12,066 bases of DNA, from the NCBI GenBank assembly GCA_003233545.1, contig QILZ01000221.1, positions 1 to 12,066 on the forward strand, in the 5' to 3' direction. Position 1 is the first letter of the stretch. Each line of letters begins with the position of its first letter. A model generated the notes under the pieces. The model did no database searches. It was not told where the DNA came from and worked only from the letters and a program-made list of their open reading frames with translations. Both the position numbers and the translations under genes were made by a program. Shown piece by piece: positions 1 to 6,759 of this stretch. Origin of the DNA: Spirochaetales bacterium. Lineage in GTDB: Bacteria > Spirochaetota > Spirochaetia > SZUA-6.

Positions 1-1009
1 GGAATCCGTTATAATTATCCGTAATACCTTCGGAAGCGGTCGAATTTTCTATAAGAAGGGCGGGTAATTTAAGTGCGGCAGCTTCTTTTAAAGTTAAAGG
101 AGAATTGTCGTAGAGCGACGGGAACAGCATAAGATTTGCCCTTAAAAAAAAAGTTTTGAGTTTTTCACGGTCTCTTATGACACCTAAAAAAGTAACATTT
201 TTTTCCATGTTATAATCTTTTACTATCTTTTTCATCTCCTGTTCCGCATAACCGGCACCGATGAAAACCATTAAAAAATTCGCAAATCCTTTTTCTATTA
301 ATAATTTTAGAGACCTCAGAAGGAATTTATGATTTTTTTCCCATATAAGCTGCCCGACGAATAAGAATACCGGTGCAGTATCATCTACTTTTAAGATGGT
401 ATCCGCTGTTTTTATAAATGGCTTTTTGCCCTTAATGCTCTGTAGATCAGTACCATTGGGCATTACAAAAACATTTCCTCTATACCCGTACTCGCGTAAA
501 GTAATTGCCGTATTGCTGTTCGGAACCCATACATCGTCTGCGGATTCATAGAAATCAACTATCCTTTTTATAAAGTGCCTGATTAATCTTTTGCTGTTAA
601 GAATACGCTTAAAATTATCATGATATTTTGTATGAAAAGAGGCTACAAGGGGGATGTTTCTTTCCCTTGCAATTTCAAGTGCCAAGCTGCCTGCTGCAAA
701 TGGTGAATGGGCATGAACAAGATCAAATCTGACCTTACTTATTCTTTTTCTGAAACTTCTGTCCAGCTTTGGTAATCCGTAACGGTAGGGAGGCCTGAAA
801 AATATCGGTACGGAGAAGTATCTTAAAACCTCAAAATCTTCATTATCCTTATAGCCGGGATAAGAGGTGGTTATTACATAGGATTTAAGGTTATTTCTTT
901 TAAGCCAGTATGCGTAGTTTCTCACCGTTAAAGCTACACCGTCTATAATCGGCGGAAATGAATCATTGAATAATCCTACATTTATATCATTTTCCTTTCT
1001 TTCGAACAT
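1..1009 (-). CDS. GT4-family glycosyltransferase, C-terminus beyond window
   Basis: The minus-strand frame is open from the ATG at 1009 to the left edge, giving 336 residues with no stop, so the C-terminal end is missing. It reads as a GT-B fold glycosyltransferase of family GT4. The N-terminal Rossmann half starts VGLFNDSFPPIIDGVA (11-26), with VHAHSPFAAG (98-107) and SFHTKYHDNF (124-133), a pattern typical of GT4 enzymes that glycosylate lipid acceptors. The donor-binding half has FLFVGQLIWEKN (215-226) and LFPSLYDNSPLTLKEA (295-310). The family E-x7-E motif appears as D301-x7-E309, a variant I recall from lipid glycosyltransferases. The enzyme would transfer a sugar from a nucleotide-sugar, probably at the inner face of the cytoplasmic membrane; donor and acceptor cannot be read from sequence. 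A weak AGGA (1020-1023) lies 10 nt before the start. It is divergent from the transporter operon and probably unrelated to it. Confidence 0.88.
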   Translation of the reverse strand, partial: MFERKENDINVGLFNDSFPPIIDGVALTVRNYAYWLKRNNLKSYVITTSYPGYKDNEDFEVLRYFSVPIFFRPPYRYGLPKLDRSFRKRISKVRFDLVHAHSPFAAGSLALEIARERNIPLVASFHTKYHDNFKRILNSKRLIRHFIKRIVDFYESADDVWVPNSNTAITLREYGYRGNVFVMPNGTDLQSIKGKKPFIKTADTILKVDDTAPVFLFVGQLIWEKNHKFLLRSLKLLIEKGFANFLMVFIGAGYAEQEMKKIVKDYNMEKNVTFLGVIRDREKLKTFFLRANLMLFPSLYDNSPLTLKEAAALKLPALLIENSTASEGITDNYNGF

Positions 1010-1057
1010 TATTATTTAATCCTGTTTACAATTTAAATCGGTATATTTTATATAATT

Positions 1058-1085
1058 ATTATAGTAAAAATATAGGTAAATACAA
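1058..1085 (-). promoter_or_regulatory. Candidate sigma-70 promoter for the glycosyltransferase
   Basis: On the minus strand a perfect TATAAT lies at 1063-1058. TTGTAT (1085-1080) precedes it with a 16-nt spacer. The -10 is convincing but the -35 is only a half match, and the surrounding DNA is AT-rich enough to produce such boxes by chance. It would give a leader of roughly 40 nt for the glycosyltransferase gene. Confidence 0.35.
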
Positions 1086-1222
1086 GACCGGCAGTAGTAA
1101 TTCTTTAAATCCCGATGTTTGTTTTTTTATTATTTCTTAACGGTGATGAAATTAAAAATATCCAGGGAAACATACAATTAATTCCGCTGTATTTAAGAAA
1201 CAAAATGATTAAAACGAATAGT

Positions 1223-1258
1223 TGTTATATTGACTGTTATACAGGTTATGTATTAGAT
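1223..1258 (+). promoter_or_regulatory. Candidate promoter with overlapping palindrome upstream of livH
   Basis: TTGACT (1230-1235) fits a -35 box. A poor -10 follows, either TATTAG (1251-1256, 15-nt spacer) or TTAGAT (1253-1258, 17-nt spacer). The interrupted palindrome CTGT-TAT-ACAG (1234-1244) sits inside the spacer. The heptamer TGTTATA occurs twice, 12 nt apart (1223-1229 and 1235-1241). This could be an operator overlapping the operon promoter, but I do not recognise the regulator. Confidence 0.3.
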
Positions 1259-1289
1259 TAAAAAAAATAATTAACTAGAAGAGGTATTT

Positions 1290-2156
1290 ATGTTACTCCA
1301 GGCCATTATTAATGGCATTCTTTTAGGAGCTGTTTACGGAACGATCGGAATAGGATTTTCGCTGGTCTGGGGTGTAATGAATATTATAAACCTTGCACAT
1401 GGTTCTTTTATTATGATCGGTGCATATCTTTCCTATACCTTTTATAAGGCTTACGGAATCGATCCTTTTTTATCGATACCCATTGTGATGTTGATTCTCT
1501 TTCTGATAGGTTACGTAATTCAGCGTTTTTTACTCAACCTGGTTGTAAGGGGAAGTATTTTCATAACCTTAACCTTTACCTTCGGACTTCAGATATTAAT
1601 AGCAAATATATGTCTGCTTATATGGAAGGCTGATTTCAGAAGTATTAATCTGCCGTATTCCGGAGTATCGATGTCCTTAGGCGGAGTAATAATTCCTGTT
1701 ATACGTTTTGGTGTTTTTATCATTGCGGTAATTTTAACTATTCTCTTCTATTTATTTATGAAGAGAACCAAAGTGGGGCTTGCAATAAGTGCTACGGCTC
1801 AAAATTATGAAGGAGCCAGGGTAGTGGGGGTCGATGTCAAGAATATTTATTCGATAACAATGGGAGTTAGTGCAGCCCTGGCAGGGGTCTCCGGTGCATT
1901 AATTATTCCTATTATGAGTATAAACCCTTTTATAGGAGGTCCGCTTATCGGAAAAGCATTTGTCATCTCTGTTCTTGGCGGGCTCGGAAGTACAGTCGGG
2001 GCACTTGCAGGGGGATTGGTACTTGCTCTTGTGGAAACAATCGGGACTACTATTATCCCCTCGTCTTTTCAGAACCTGCTGGGGTTTGTTGTTCTTGTCT
2101 TAGTTCTGGTATTTATGCCGCAGGGTCTATTCGGTAAAAGGTCATATAATGAATAA
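1290..2156 (+). CDS. livH: HAAT-family (LivH-type) ABC transporter permease
   Basis: This 288-residue, very hydrophobic protein has the usual LivH length and layout. The N-terminal region carries the family hallmark NLAHGSFIMIGAY (34-46). The cytoplasmic loop that couples to the ATPases is at about 163-200 (GLAISATAQNYEGARVVGVD). The C-terminal helices include VLGGLGSTVGALAGG (228-242) and end MPQGLFGKR. It forms half of the membrane channel of a hydrophobic/branched-chain amino acid type importer together with LivM. GAAGAGG (1278-1284) lies 5 nt before the ATG and supports this start. It is the first gene of the plus-strand operon, and its end overlaps livM by 8 nt, implying translational coupling. 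Family assignment is firm. The transported compound is not determined by the permease, and the neighbourhood suggests a nitrogen heterocycle or amide rather than leucine. Confidence 0.93.
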   Translation: MLLQAIINGILLGAVYGTIGIGFSLVWGVMNIINLAHGSFIMIGAYLSYTFYKAYGIDPFLSIPIVMLILFLIGYVIQRFLLNLVVRGSIFITLTFTFGLQILIANICLLIWKADFRSINLPYSGVSMSLGGVIIPVIRFGVFIIAVILTILFYLFMKRTKVGLAISATAQNYEGARVVGVDVKNIYSITMGVSAALAGVSGALIIPIMSINPFIGGPLIGKAFVISVLGGLGSTVGALAGGLVLALVETIGTTIIPSSFQNLLGFVVLVLVLVFMPQGLFGKRSYNE

Positions 2157-3114
2157 GAAACTGATAATTCTTATAATTTTAATAGTATTATTCATAGGTT
2201 TCCCGTTTGTCTTGTCCGGGTTCTGGGTTCGTCTTGTAACCAACATCTTTATGTTTGCTATTTTGGCATCCGCATTAAATATTATTTCCGGTTTTGCAGG
2301 GTATGCGGCTTTCGGTAATATGGTTTTTTTCGGTGTCGGAGCTTATACTGTAGCCGTCTTAATGAATAAATTAGGATTATCATTTATTTCTTCTTTTATT
2401 TTTTCAGGTCTTGTATCCATTCTGCTGGCCTTGCTGCTCGGAATGCTTTTGCTGCGGCTTAAAGGGCATTACTTCGCGCTGGCTACTTTAGGTGCGGCAG
2501 AAGCGATAAAGTATATAATTGATAATTTAACCGATCTGACAGGCGGCGGGCAGGGCATAACAATCCCTTCTCTGCACGGAAGCCCGTTTTTTGTAAATTC
2601 TGTTTTTTATTTTCTCATGTTTGTCCTGCTTATTGTTATTGTTGCTTTTACCTGGTGGTTATCGAAAAGCAGGCTGGGGTATGCGTTAAAAGCCATACGT
2701 GCTAACGAAGAAGCTGCCGGCGTTATGGGAATAAACACAACGGTGTATAAGATTACGGCGTGGACTTTAAGCGGCCTTTTTACAGGTTTAGCCGGTGCGG
2801 TTTATGCATACTGGTTCAGCTACATAGATCCGCCTACGGTCTTTAATGTAATGTGGGTCGTTAGAATGTTTGTAATTATACTCTTAGGAGGGGCAGGCAC
2901 TGTTTTCGGTCCGCTCATCGGTGCTTTTATTCTGGAAAGCTTATCGGAACTGATCTGGTCACAATTTCTCAATTTACACCTGGGAATTCTTGGAACAATA
3001 ATCATTATTACGGTATTACTAATTCCGAATGGGATAGTAAGTTTACTAAAAACGGACAGAGGTCTAAAGGGTATTATAGAGAATATTAAAAAAAGCAGGA
3101 CCGGTGCTTTATGA
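2149..3114 (+). CDS. livM: HAAT-family (LivM-type) ABC transporter permease
   Basis: This 321-residue integral membrane protein is the partner of LivH. Recognisable LivM segments are SGFAGYAAFGNMVFFGVGAY (47-66), the loop motif TGGGQGI (131-137), the ATPase-coupling loop RLGYALKAIRANEEAAGVMG (175-194) followed by AWTLSGLFTGLAGAVYA (204-220), and LLGGAGTVFGPLIGA (245-259). Length and hydrophobicity match the family. The ATG lies inside the end of livH (8-nt overlap), with the AAAGG stretch upstream as a modest ribosome site. Its own last codons overlap livG through ATGA. It should heterodimerise with LivH to form the translocation pathway. Nothing looks truncated or frameshifted. Confidence 0.93.
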   Translation: MNKKLIILIILIVLFIGFPFVLSGFWVRLVTNIFMFAILASALNIISGFAGYAAFGNMVFFGVGAYTVAVLMNKLGLSFISSFIFSGLVSILLALLLGMLLLRLKGHYFALATLGAAEAIKYIIDNLTDLTGGGQGITIPSLHGSPFFVNSVFYFLMFVLLIVIVAFTWWLSKSRLGYALKAIRANEEAAGVMGINTTVYKITAWTLSGLFTGLAGAVYAYWFSYIDPPTVFNVMWVVRMFVIILLGGAGTVFGPLIGAFILESLSELIWSQFLNLHLGILGTIIIITVLLIPNGIVSLLKTDRGLKGIIENIKKSRTGAL

Positions 3115-3881
3115 ACTCTGATGCAAACCGTAATATTATTTTATACGGTCAGAAAGTTACAAAAACTTTCGGTGCCCTGCGTGCTGTCTGGCAGGTTGAC
3201 TTTAAGGTGAAAAAGAATGAGATATTCGGCATTATAGGTCCTAACGGGGCGGGCAAAACTACACTGCTGTCGATGATAAACGGTACCTTAAGAGTTACCG
3301 GCGGTGCAATTTATTATAAGAACAGAAATATTACAAATCTAAAGACACATAAGATAGCGGAATTGGGAATATCGAGAACTTTTCAGATTGTAAAGCCCTT
3401 TCCCGGAATGACACTTTTAGAAAATGTTGCCATAGGAGCCATGTTCGGGAAAAATAAGGTTGTAAATGTTAAGGAAGCACAGGATAAAACTCGCTATATT
3501 CTTTCCAGACTAAATCTGATAGAAAAAGAAGAAGTTCCTGTGGAAAACCTTAACGTATCCGAACGGAAAAGGCTCGAACTGGCAAGGGCTTTAGCCATGG
3601 ATCCCGAATTGATTCTTCTCGATGAGGTTATGGCAGGTTCCAGTTCCACCGATCTGGAAATGATAATGAAGCTTATCGAGGAACTCAATAAGGAGGGGAA
3701 GACGATTCTGTTAATCGAACATGTAATGAAAGCAATTATGAGCGTCTCGCACCGGATTATGGTACTTCATCACGGAGAGAAGATTGCAGAGGATAAACCG
3801 CAAAATATCAGTAAAAACGAAAAGGTAATATCCGCATATCTCGGTTCGAGATACGCGAAAATGAGTTGGAAGAATGCTTAA
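3111..3881 (+). CDS. livG: HAAT-family (LivG-type) ABC transporter ATPase
   Basis: This 256-residue nucleotide-binding subunit is of normal LivG length. It shows Walker A GPNGAGKTT (43-51), the Q-loop SRTFQ (Q92), Walker B LILLDE (167-172) and the H-loop histidine H204 in LLIEHV. The ABC signature is divergent: where LSGGQ would be expected it has LNVSERKRLELARAL (147-161). Related LivG proteins with an L-T-L-x-x-R-K-R-L-E type signature and an LLDEVMAGL-type Walker B are known to me, so this is probably a subfamily trait and not damage. It couples ATP hydrolysis to transport through LivH/LivM. The start overlaps livM by 4 nt (ATGA) and the end overlaps livF by 8 nt, so all four membrane-complex genes are translationally linked. 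Confidence 0.92.
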   Translation: MNSDANRNIILYGQKVTKTFGALRAVWQVDFKVKKNEIFGIIGPNGAGKTTLLSMINGTLRVTGGAIYYKNRNITNLKTHKIAELGISRTFQIVKPFPGMTLLENVAIGAMFGKNKVVNVKEAQDKTRYILSRLNLIEKEEVPVENLNVSERKRLELARALAMDPELILLDEVMAGSSSTDLEMIMKLIEELNKEGKTILLIEHVMKAIMSVSHRIMVLHHGEKIAEDKPQNISKNEKVISAYLGSRYAKMSWKNA

Positions 3882-4584
3882 AGTCAGAGATTTAAATTCA
3901 GGTTACGGCGATGTGCAAATATTATGGGATTTCAATGTAGAAATCGAAGAGGGCTCGATTACAGCTTTGATAGGTTCGAACGGCGTGGGAAAAACTACAT
4001 TTTTAAGAACTATTGTCGGTGAAATAGAACCCTACAGCGGCAGTATTATCTATGGCGGGGAAGATATTACCAATGAAAATCAAATAAAAAGGGTAAAAAA
4101 GGGTATTATAATGATACCTGAAGGGAGACAGCTTTACCGGGGGTTAACCATAGAAGAAAACCTTAAAATGGGAGCCTATGCAAGAAAAGATTCGAAAAAG
4201 AAAATAAGGGAGGATATTGAATGGGTGTATTCTATTCTTCCGAGACTTAAAGAAAGAAGAAAACAACCGACCGGTACTCTTTCCGGAGGAGAAGCTCAGA
4301 TGTGTGCTATAGGCAGGGGTTTAATGGGTGCTCCTAAGCTGCTTTTAATAGATGAACTTTCTTTGGGCCTTGCTCCTGTAATTGTGGATGATCTTATTGA
4401 ACTTTTAAAAAATATAAATAAAGATAAAAATATGACAATATTATTGGTAGATCAGGATGTGCAGACAGCACTGGAAATAGCCCGGAAGGGGTATGTTGTT
4501 GTTAACGGCAGGGTGGAGATGGCGGATAATGCAGAGATTTTGTTAAATAACCCTGAAATTCAAAAAGCATATCTCGGGATATAG
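3874..4584 (+). CDS. livF: HAAT-family (LivF-type) ABC transporter ATPase
   Basis: This 236-residue second nucleotide-binding subunit has the usual LivF length. It has Walker A GSNGVGKTT (34-42), the LivF hallmark IPEGRQLYRGLTIEENL (81-97), a good signature TLSGGEAQMCAIGRGLM (135-151), Walker B LLLIDE (156-161) and the LivF-typical SLGLAP (163-168). The H-loop position holds glutamine (Q194 in VDQDVQ), as in LivF proteins generally, where VEQN is common. It starts within the end of livG (8-nt overlap) and presumably pairs with LivG below the two permeases. A 68-nt gap with a hairpin separates it from the binding-protein gene. Confidence 0.93.
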   Translation: MLKVRDLNSGYGDVQILWDFNVEIEEGSITALIGSNGVGKTTFLRTIVGEIEPYSGSIIYGGEDITNENQIKRVKKGIIMIPEGRQLYRGLTIEENLKMGAYARKDSKKKIREDIEWVYSILPRLKERRKQPTGTLSGGEAQMCAIGRGLMGAPKLLLIDELSLGLAPVIVDDLIELLKNINKDKNMTILLVDQDVQTALEIARKGYVVVNGRVEMADNAEILLNNPEIQKAYLGI

Positions 4585-4588
4585 TTAA

Positions 4589-4626
4589 AATCAACACGGC
4601 GGTTTGTTAAGCTGCCGGTTTTGATT
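4589..4626 (+). other. Imperfect hairpin between livF and the binding-protein gene
   Basis: Two short stems can form: AATCAA (4589-4594) with TTGATT (4621-4626), and inside it CGGCGG (4597-4602) with CTGCCG (4612-4617, one G-T wobble). The loop is 9 nt. No T-run follows immediately, so it looks more like an RNA-processing or stability element than a full terminator. Such a structure could let the downstream binding-protein message accumulate separately. Confidence 0.45.
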
Positions 4627-4641
4627 AAATAAAAATTCTTT

Positions 4642-4647
4642 AGGAGG
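4642..4647 (+). promoter_or_regulatory. Strong Shine-Dalgarno of the binding-protein gene
   Basis: AGGAGG with a 5-nt spacer to the ATG at 4653 is the best ribosome site in the plus-strand operon. It fits the need for excess binding protein relative to the membrane complex. Confidence 0.7.
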
Positions 4648-4652
4648 AATTT

Positions 4653-5879
4653 ATGAAGAGGAAATACGCTGGAAGTATCGTTCTTATGCTTGCCTTTGCT
4701 TTAAGTATTCAGGGGTTAGTGTTTGCCGGCGGACAGAAGGAAGCAAAAAAGGCGGAAAAGAAGGAGATAAAGATCGGTGCATCGGTGTCTCTTTCCGGAG
4801 GTCTGGCCCGTTTCGGAACTATGGTAAAGAACGGCTATGAACTCTGGGCGGATAAGGTAAATTCAAAAGGCGGAATCAAAGTAGGGGATAAACGATTGCC
4901 GGTTAAGATAATCTACTATGACGATCAGTCGGACAATCAGACATCTGCAAAACTGACAGAGAAGCTTATAACCCAGGATAAAGTTGATTTTCTCCTTGGA
5001 CCCTTCGGAAGCGGCTCGACATTTGCAACTACTGCGATTGCAGAGAAGTATAATATACTTACAATTGCAACCCTTGCCAATGCATCCAAAATATATGACA
5101 GAGGTTTTAAGAATGTTTTTGCAGTGCTTTCTCCGGGTTCATGGATTTTTTACAGTTTCATAGATATGCTTTCCAATGTAAGTCCGCGTCCTGAAAAACT
5201 GGCGATTATTACACCGAATGATCTGTTTCCTGTAACCGTTGCAAAAGGTGCAAAAGCATATGCGGAAAAGAAGGGCTTTAAGGTTGTCTATTACGAAGAA
5301 TACAGTAAAGGTGTACAGGACCTTTCTTCTACAATATTAAAGATAAAAAATTCCGGAGCAGAGGTGTTAATGGGTTCGGGATATTTGGGCGAGGCAATCC
5401 TTACAGTACGGCAGCTGAAAGAACAGAGGGTCAAATTAAAAGCAATTGCTTTTACAACAGGCCCTGAATTGCTGGATTTTCAGAAGAATTTAGGCAAGGA
5501 GGCAAATAGTATCTTCGGGGTTTCCTGGTGGATGCCTCAGATGAAGTACAGTGATCCGTTATTCGGTTCAGCTTCGAATTATGCTGCTCTGTATAAAGAA
5601 AAGTTTGGCAAAGGATTAACATACCAGGCAGCGGCAGCGAGCCAGGGCGGATTGCTCCTGCAGATGGCAATAGAGAAAGCAGGAAGCCTTGATACGGATG
5701 CCGTAAGGAAAGCACTGAAATCATATAAAGGAACGACTTTCTGGGGTCCTACTGAATTTAATGAAAAGGGACAGAATATAGCAGGCGGTACCGTAACATT
5801 TCAGATTCAGGATGGTAAAAAGGTAACGGTATGGCCGAAAGCGGCTGCTAATGGTTCGGTAATTTATCCTATGCAGTAG
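4653..5879 (+). CDS. livJ: Periplasmic substrate-binding protein of the HAAT transporter (LivJ/K-like)
   Basis: This 408-residue protein belongs to the Peripla_BP_6 / leucine-binding-protein fold. It has a signal peptide with a basic start (MKRK), a hydrophobic core to about residue 22 and likely cleavage after VFA (25). There is no lipobox cysteine, so a soluble periplasmic protein is likely. The mature chain begins GGQKEAKKAEKK, a lysine-rich linker, followed by IKIGASVSLSGG (39-50), the first lobe and a ligand-site segment LGPFGSGSTFA (115-125). Later segments IAFTTGPELLD and VSWWMPQMKY belong to the second lobe. It would capture the substrate and deliver it to LivHMGF. It is last in the transporter cluster, whereas the binding protein often comes first. 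The ligand cannot be read from sequence. The following PyrK/PyrD/hydantoinase genes make a purine-, pyrimidine- or hydantoin-like ligand at least as plausible as an amino acid. Confidence 0.9.
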   Translation: MKRKYAGSIVLMLAFALSIQGLVFAGGQKEAKKAEKKEIKIGASVSLSGGLARFGTMVKNGYELWADKVNSKGGIKVGDKRLPVKIIYYDDQSDNQTSAKLTEKLITQDKVDFLLGPFGSGSTFATTAIAEKYNILTIATLANASKIYDRGFKNVFAVLSPGSWIFYSFIDMLSNVSPRPEKLAIITPNDLFPVTVAKGAKAYAEKKGFKVVYYEEYSKGVQDLSSTILKIKNSGAEVLMGSGYLGEAILTVRQLKEQRVKLKAIAFTTGPELLDFQKNLGKEANSIFGVSWWMPQMKYSDPLFGSASNYAALYKEKFGKGLTYQAAAASQGGLLLQMAIEKAGSLDTDAVRKALKSYKGTTFWGPTEFNEKGQNIAGGTVTFQIQDGKKVTVWPKAAANGSVIYPMQ

Positions 5880-5911
5880 AATATTATTTATGCTTATTAT
5901 ATTAAAGCTTC

Positions 5912-5941
5912 GGGAGGGAAAGTTTAATAACTTTCCCTCTC
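5912..5941 (+). terminator. Strong hairpin after the binding-protein gene; weak terminator or mRNA-stability element
   Basis: GAGGGAAAGTT (5914-5924) and AACTTTCCCTC (5929-5939) form a perfect 11-bp stem with a TAAT loop. A G-T and a G-C pair can extend it to 5912-5941. It lies 34 nt after the binding-protein stop and ends 12 nt before the pyrK start. Only CTATTT follows, not a true U-tract, so termination is likely partial. It could protect the 3' end of the transporter message or separate transporter and enzyme expression. Confidence 0.55.
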
Positions 5942-5953
5942 TATTTAACATGA

Positions 5954-6757
5954 ATGAAAATTAAAAATAATCTCATAAAGCCTTTTCTTACCGAAGGGCG
6001 GATAAAAGCACGAAAAAATGAATATACCGGTTATCTGGATCTGTTAATCGAAAATGATAAAATTGCGGAACATGCAATGCCCGGCCAATTTGTGATGGTG
6101 CGGGGCTGGAATAGTAATGATCCGATCTTATCGAGGCCTTTTGATATTGTTCAGGTTGATCCGGCAAATGGTCTGTTCAGATTAGTTATTAAGATTACCG
6201 GGGAAGGTACCGGCCTGCTGAATGTTTTAAGGTCGGGAAGTCGTCTTGTAATTACCGGACCGCTGGGAAATCCGGTTGAAGTGCCACATGGTGAAAAAAT
6301 CGTCCTCCTGGTGCGGGGAGTGGGGGCTGCGGCTGTAGTTTATCTGGCAGAATCGGCTAAAAATGCCGGAACGGAAGTCTACACTTTTTTATCCGCTTCA
6401 GCAAAAAACAGACTTGTCTGCAGGGATTATCTTAAGAATGCATCAAAAGATTTAAATATTATAACGGATGACGGTTCCGACGGTTATCATGGTGATGCGC
6501 GGGATATCCTTGAACGGTTTATTAATAAATCAAAACCGGATAGGATATATACATGCGGTTCCGGAAGATTTGCACGTTTTGCAGATGAGCAGGATAGAAA
6601 AGGTTTAATAAAAGGTTTTGTTTTTCTCGAGAGCCATATGGCCTGCGGAATGGGCGATTGTCACGGCTGTGCAGTTAAAAAAAGAGATTCCGGCGGATAT
6701 TATCTTGTCTGCAAAGACGGCCCGGTATTTCCGGTTAATTCTGTGGAGTTGGATTAA
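5954..6757 (+). CDS. pyrK: PyrK-like FAD/2Fe-2S electron-transfer subunit
   Basis: This 267-residue protein has the layout of the dihydroorotate dehydrogenase B electron-transfer subunit. The flavin domain shows MPGQFVMVR (42-50), the FAD motif SRPFDI (60-65), KITGEGTGLL (80-89) and TGPLGNP (101-107). The C-terminal 2Fe-2S cluster ligands are C231, C236, C239 (ACGMGDCHGC) and C253 in VCKDGPVF, all present. The nucleotide-binding part is unusual: the expected GGGxGxAP reads VRGVGAAAV (120-128), and the later CGP-type motif reads TCGSGRFA (200-207). NAD(H) binding may therefore be altered. It should pass electrons to or from the FMN protein encoded 2 nt downstream. The ATG has no Shine-Dalgarno, and a four-codon frame (5950-5964) overlaps it; no better in-frame start exists. 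Family confident; exact electron partner and reaction uncertain. Confidence 0.85.
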   Translation: MKIKNNLIKPFLTEGRIKARKNEYTGYLDLLIENDKIAEHAMPGQFVMVRGWNSNDPILSRPFDIVQVDPANGLFRLVIKITGEGTGLLNVLRSGSRLVITGPLGNPVEVPHGEKIVLLVRGVGAAAVVYLAESAKNAGTEVYTFLSASAKNRLVCRDYLKNASKDLNIITDDGSDGYHGDARDILERFINKSKPDRIYTCGSGRFARFADEQDRKGLIKGFVFLESHMACGMGDCHGCAVKKRDSGGYYLVCKDGPVFPVNSVELD

Positions 6758-6759
6758 TA

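Larger units (their letters stand above)
1010..1289. other. Divergent intergenic region
   Basis: This 280-nt AT-rich gap lies between divergently transcribed genes. Apart from candidate promoters near each end I see no coding frame, tRNA, riboswitch-like fold or terminator. An 8-bp inverted repeat (TTTCTTAA near 1132 and TTAAGAAA near 1193) is too widely spaced to mean much. Confidence 0.7.

Noticed and set aside
1132..1200. Inverted repeat TTTCTTAA/TTAAGAAA
   Set aside because: It is only 8 bp, AT-rich, and has a loop of about 50 nt, so it is expected by chance here.
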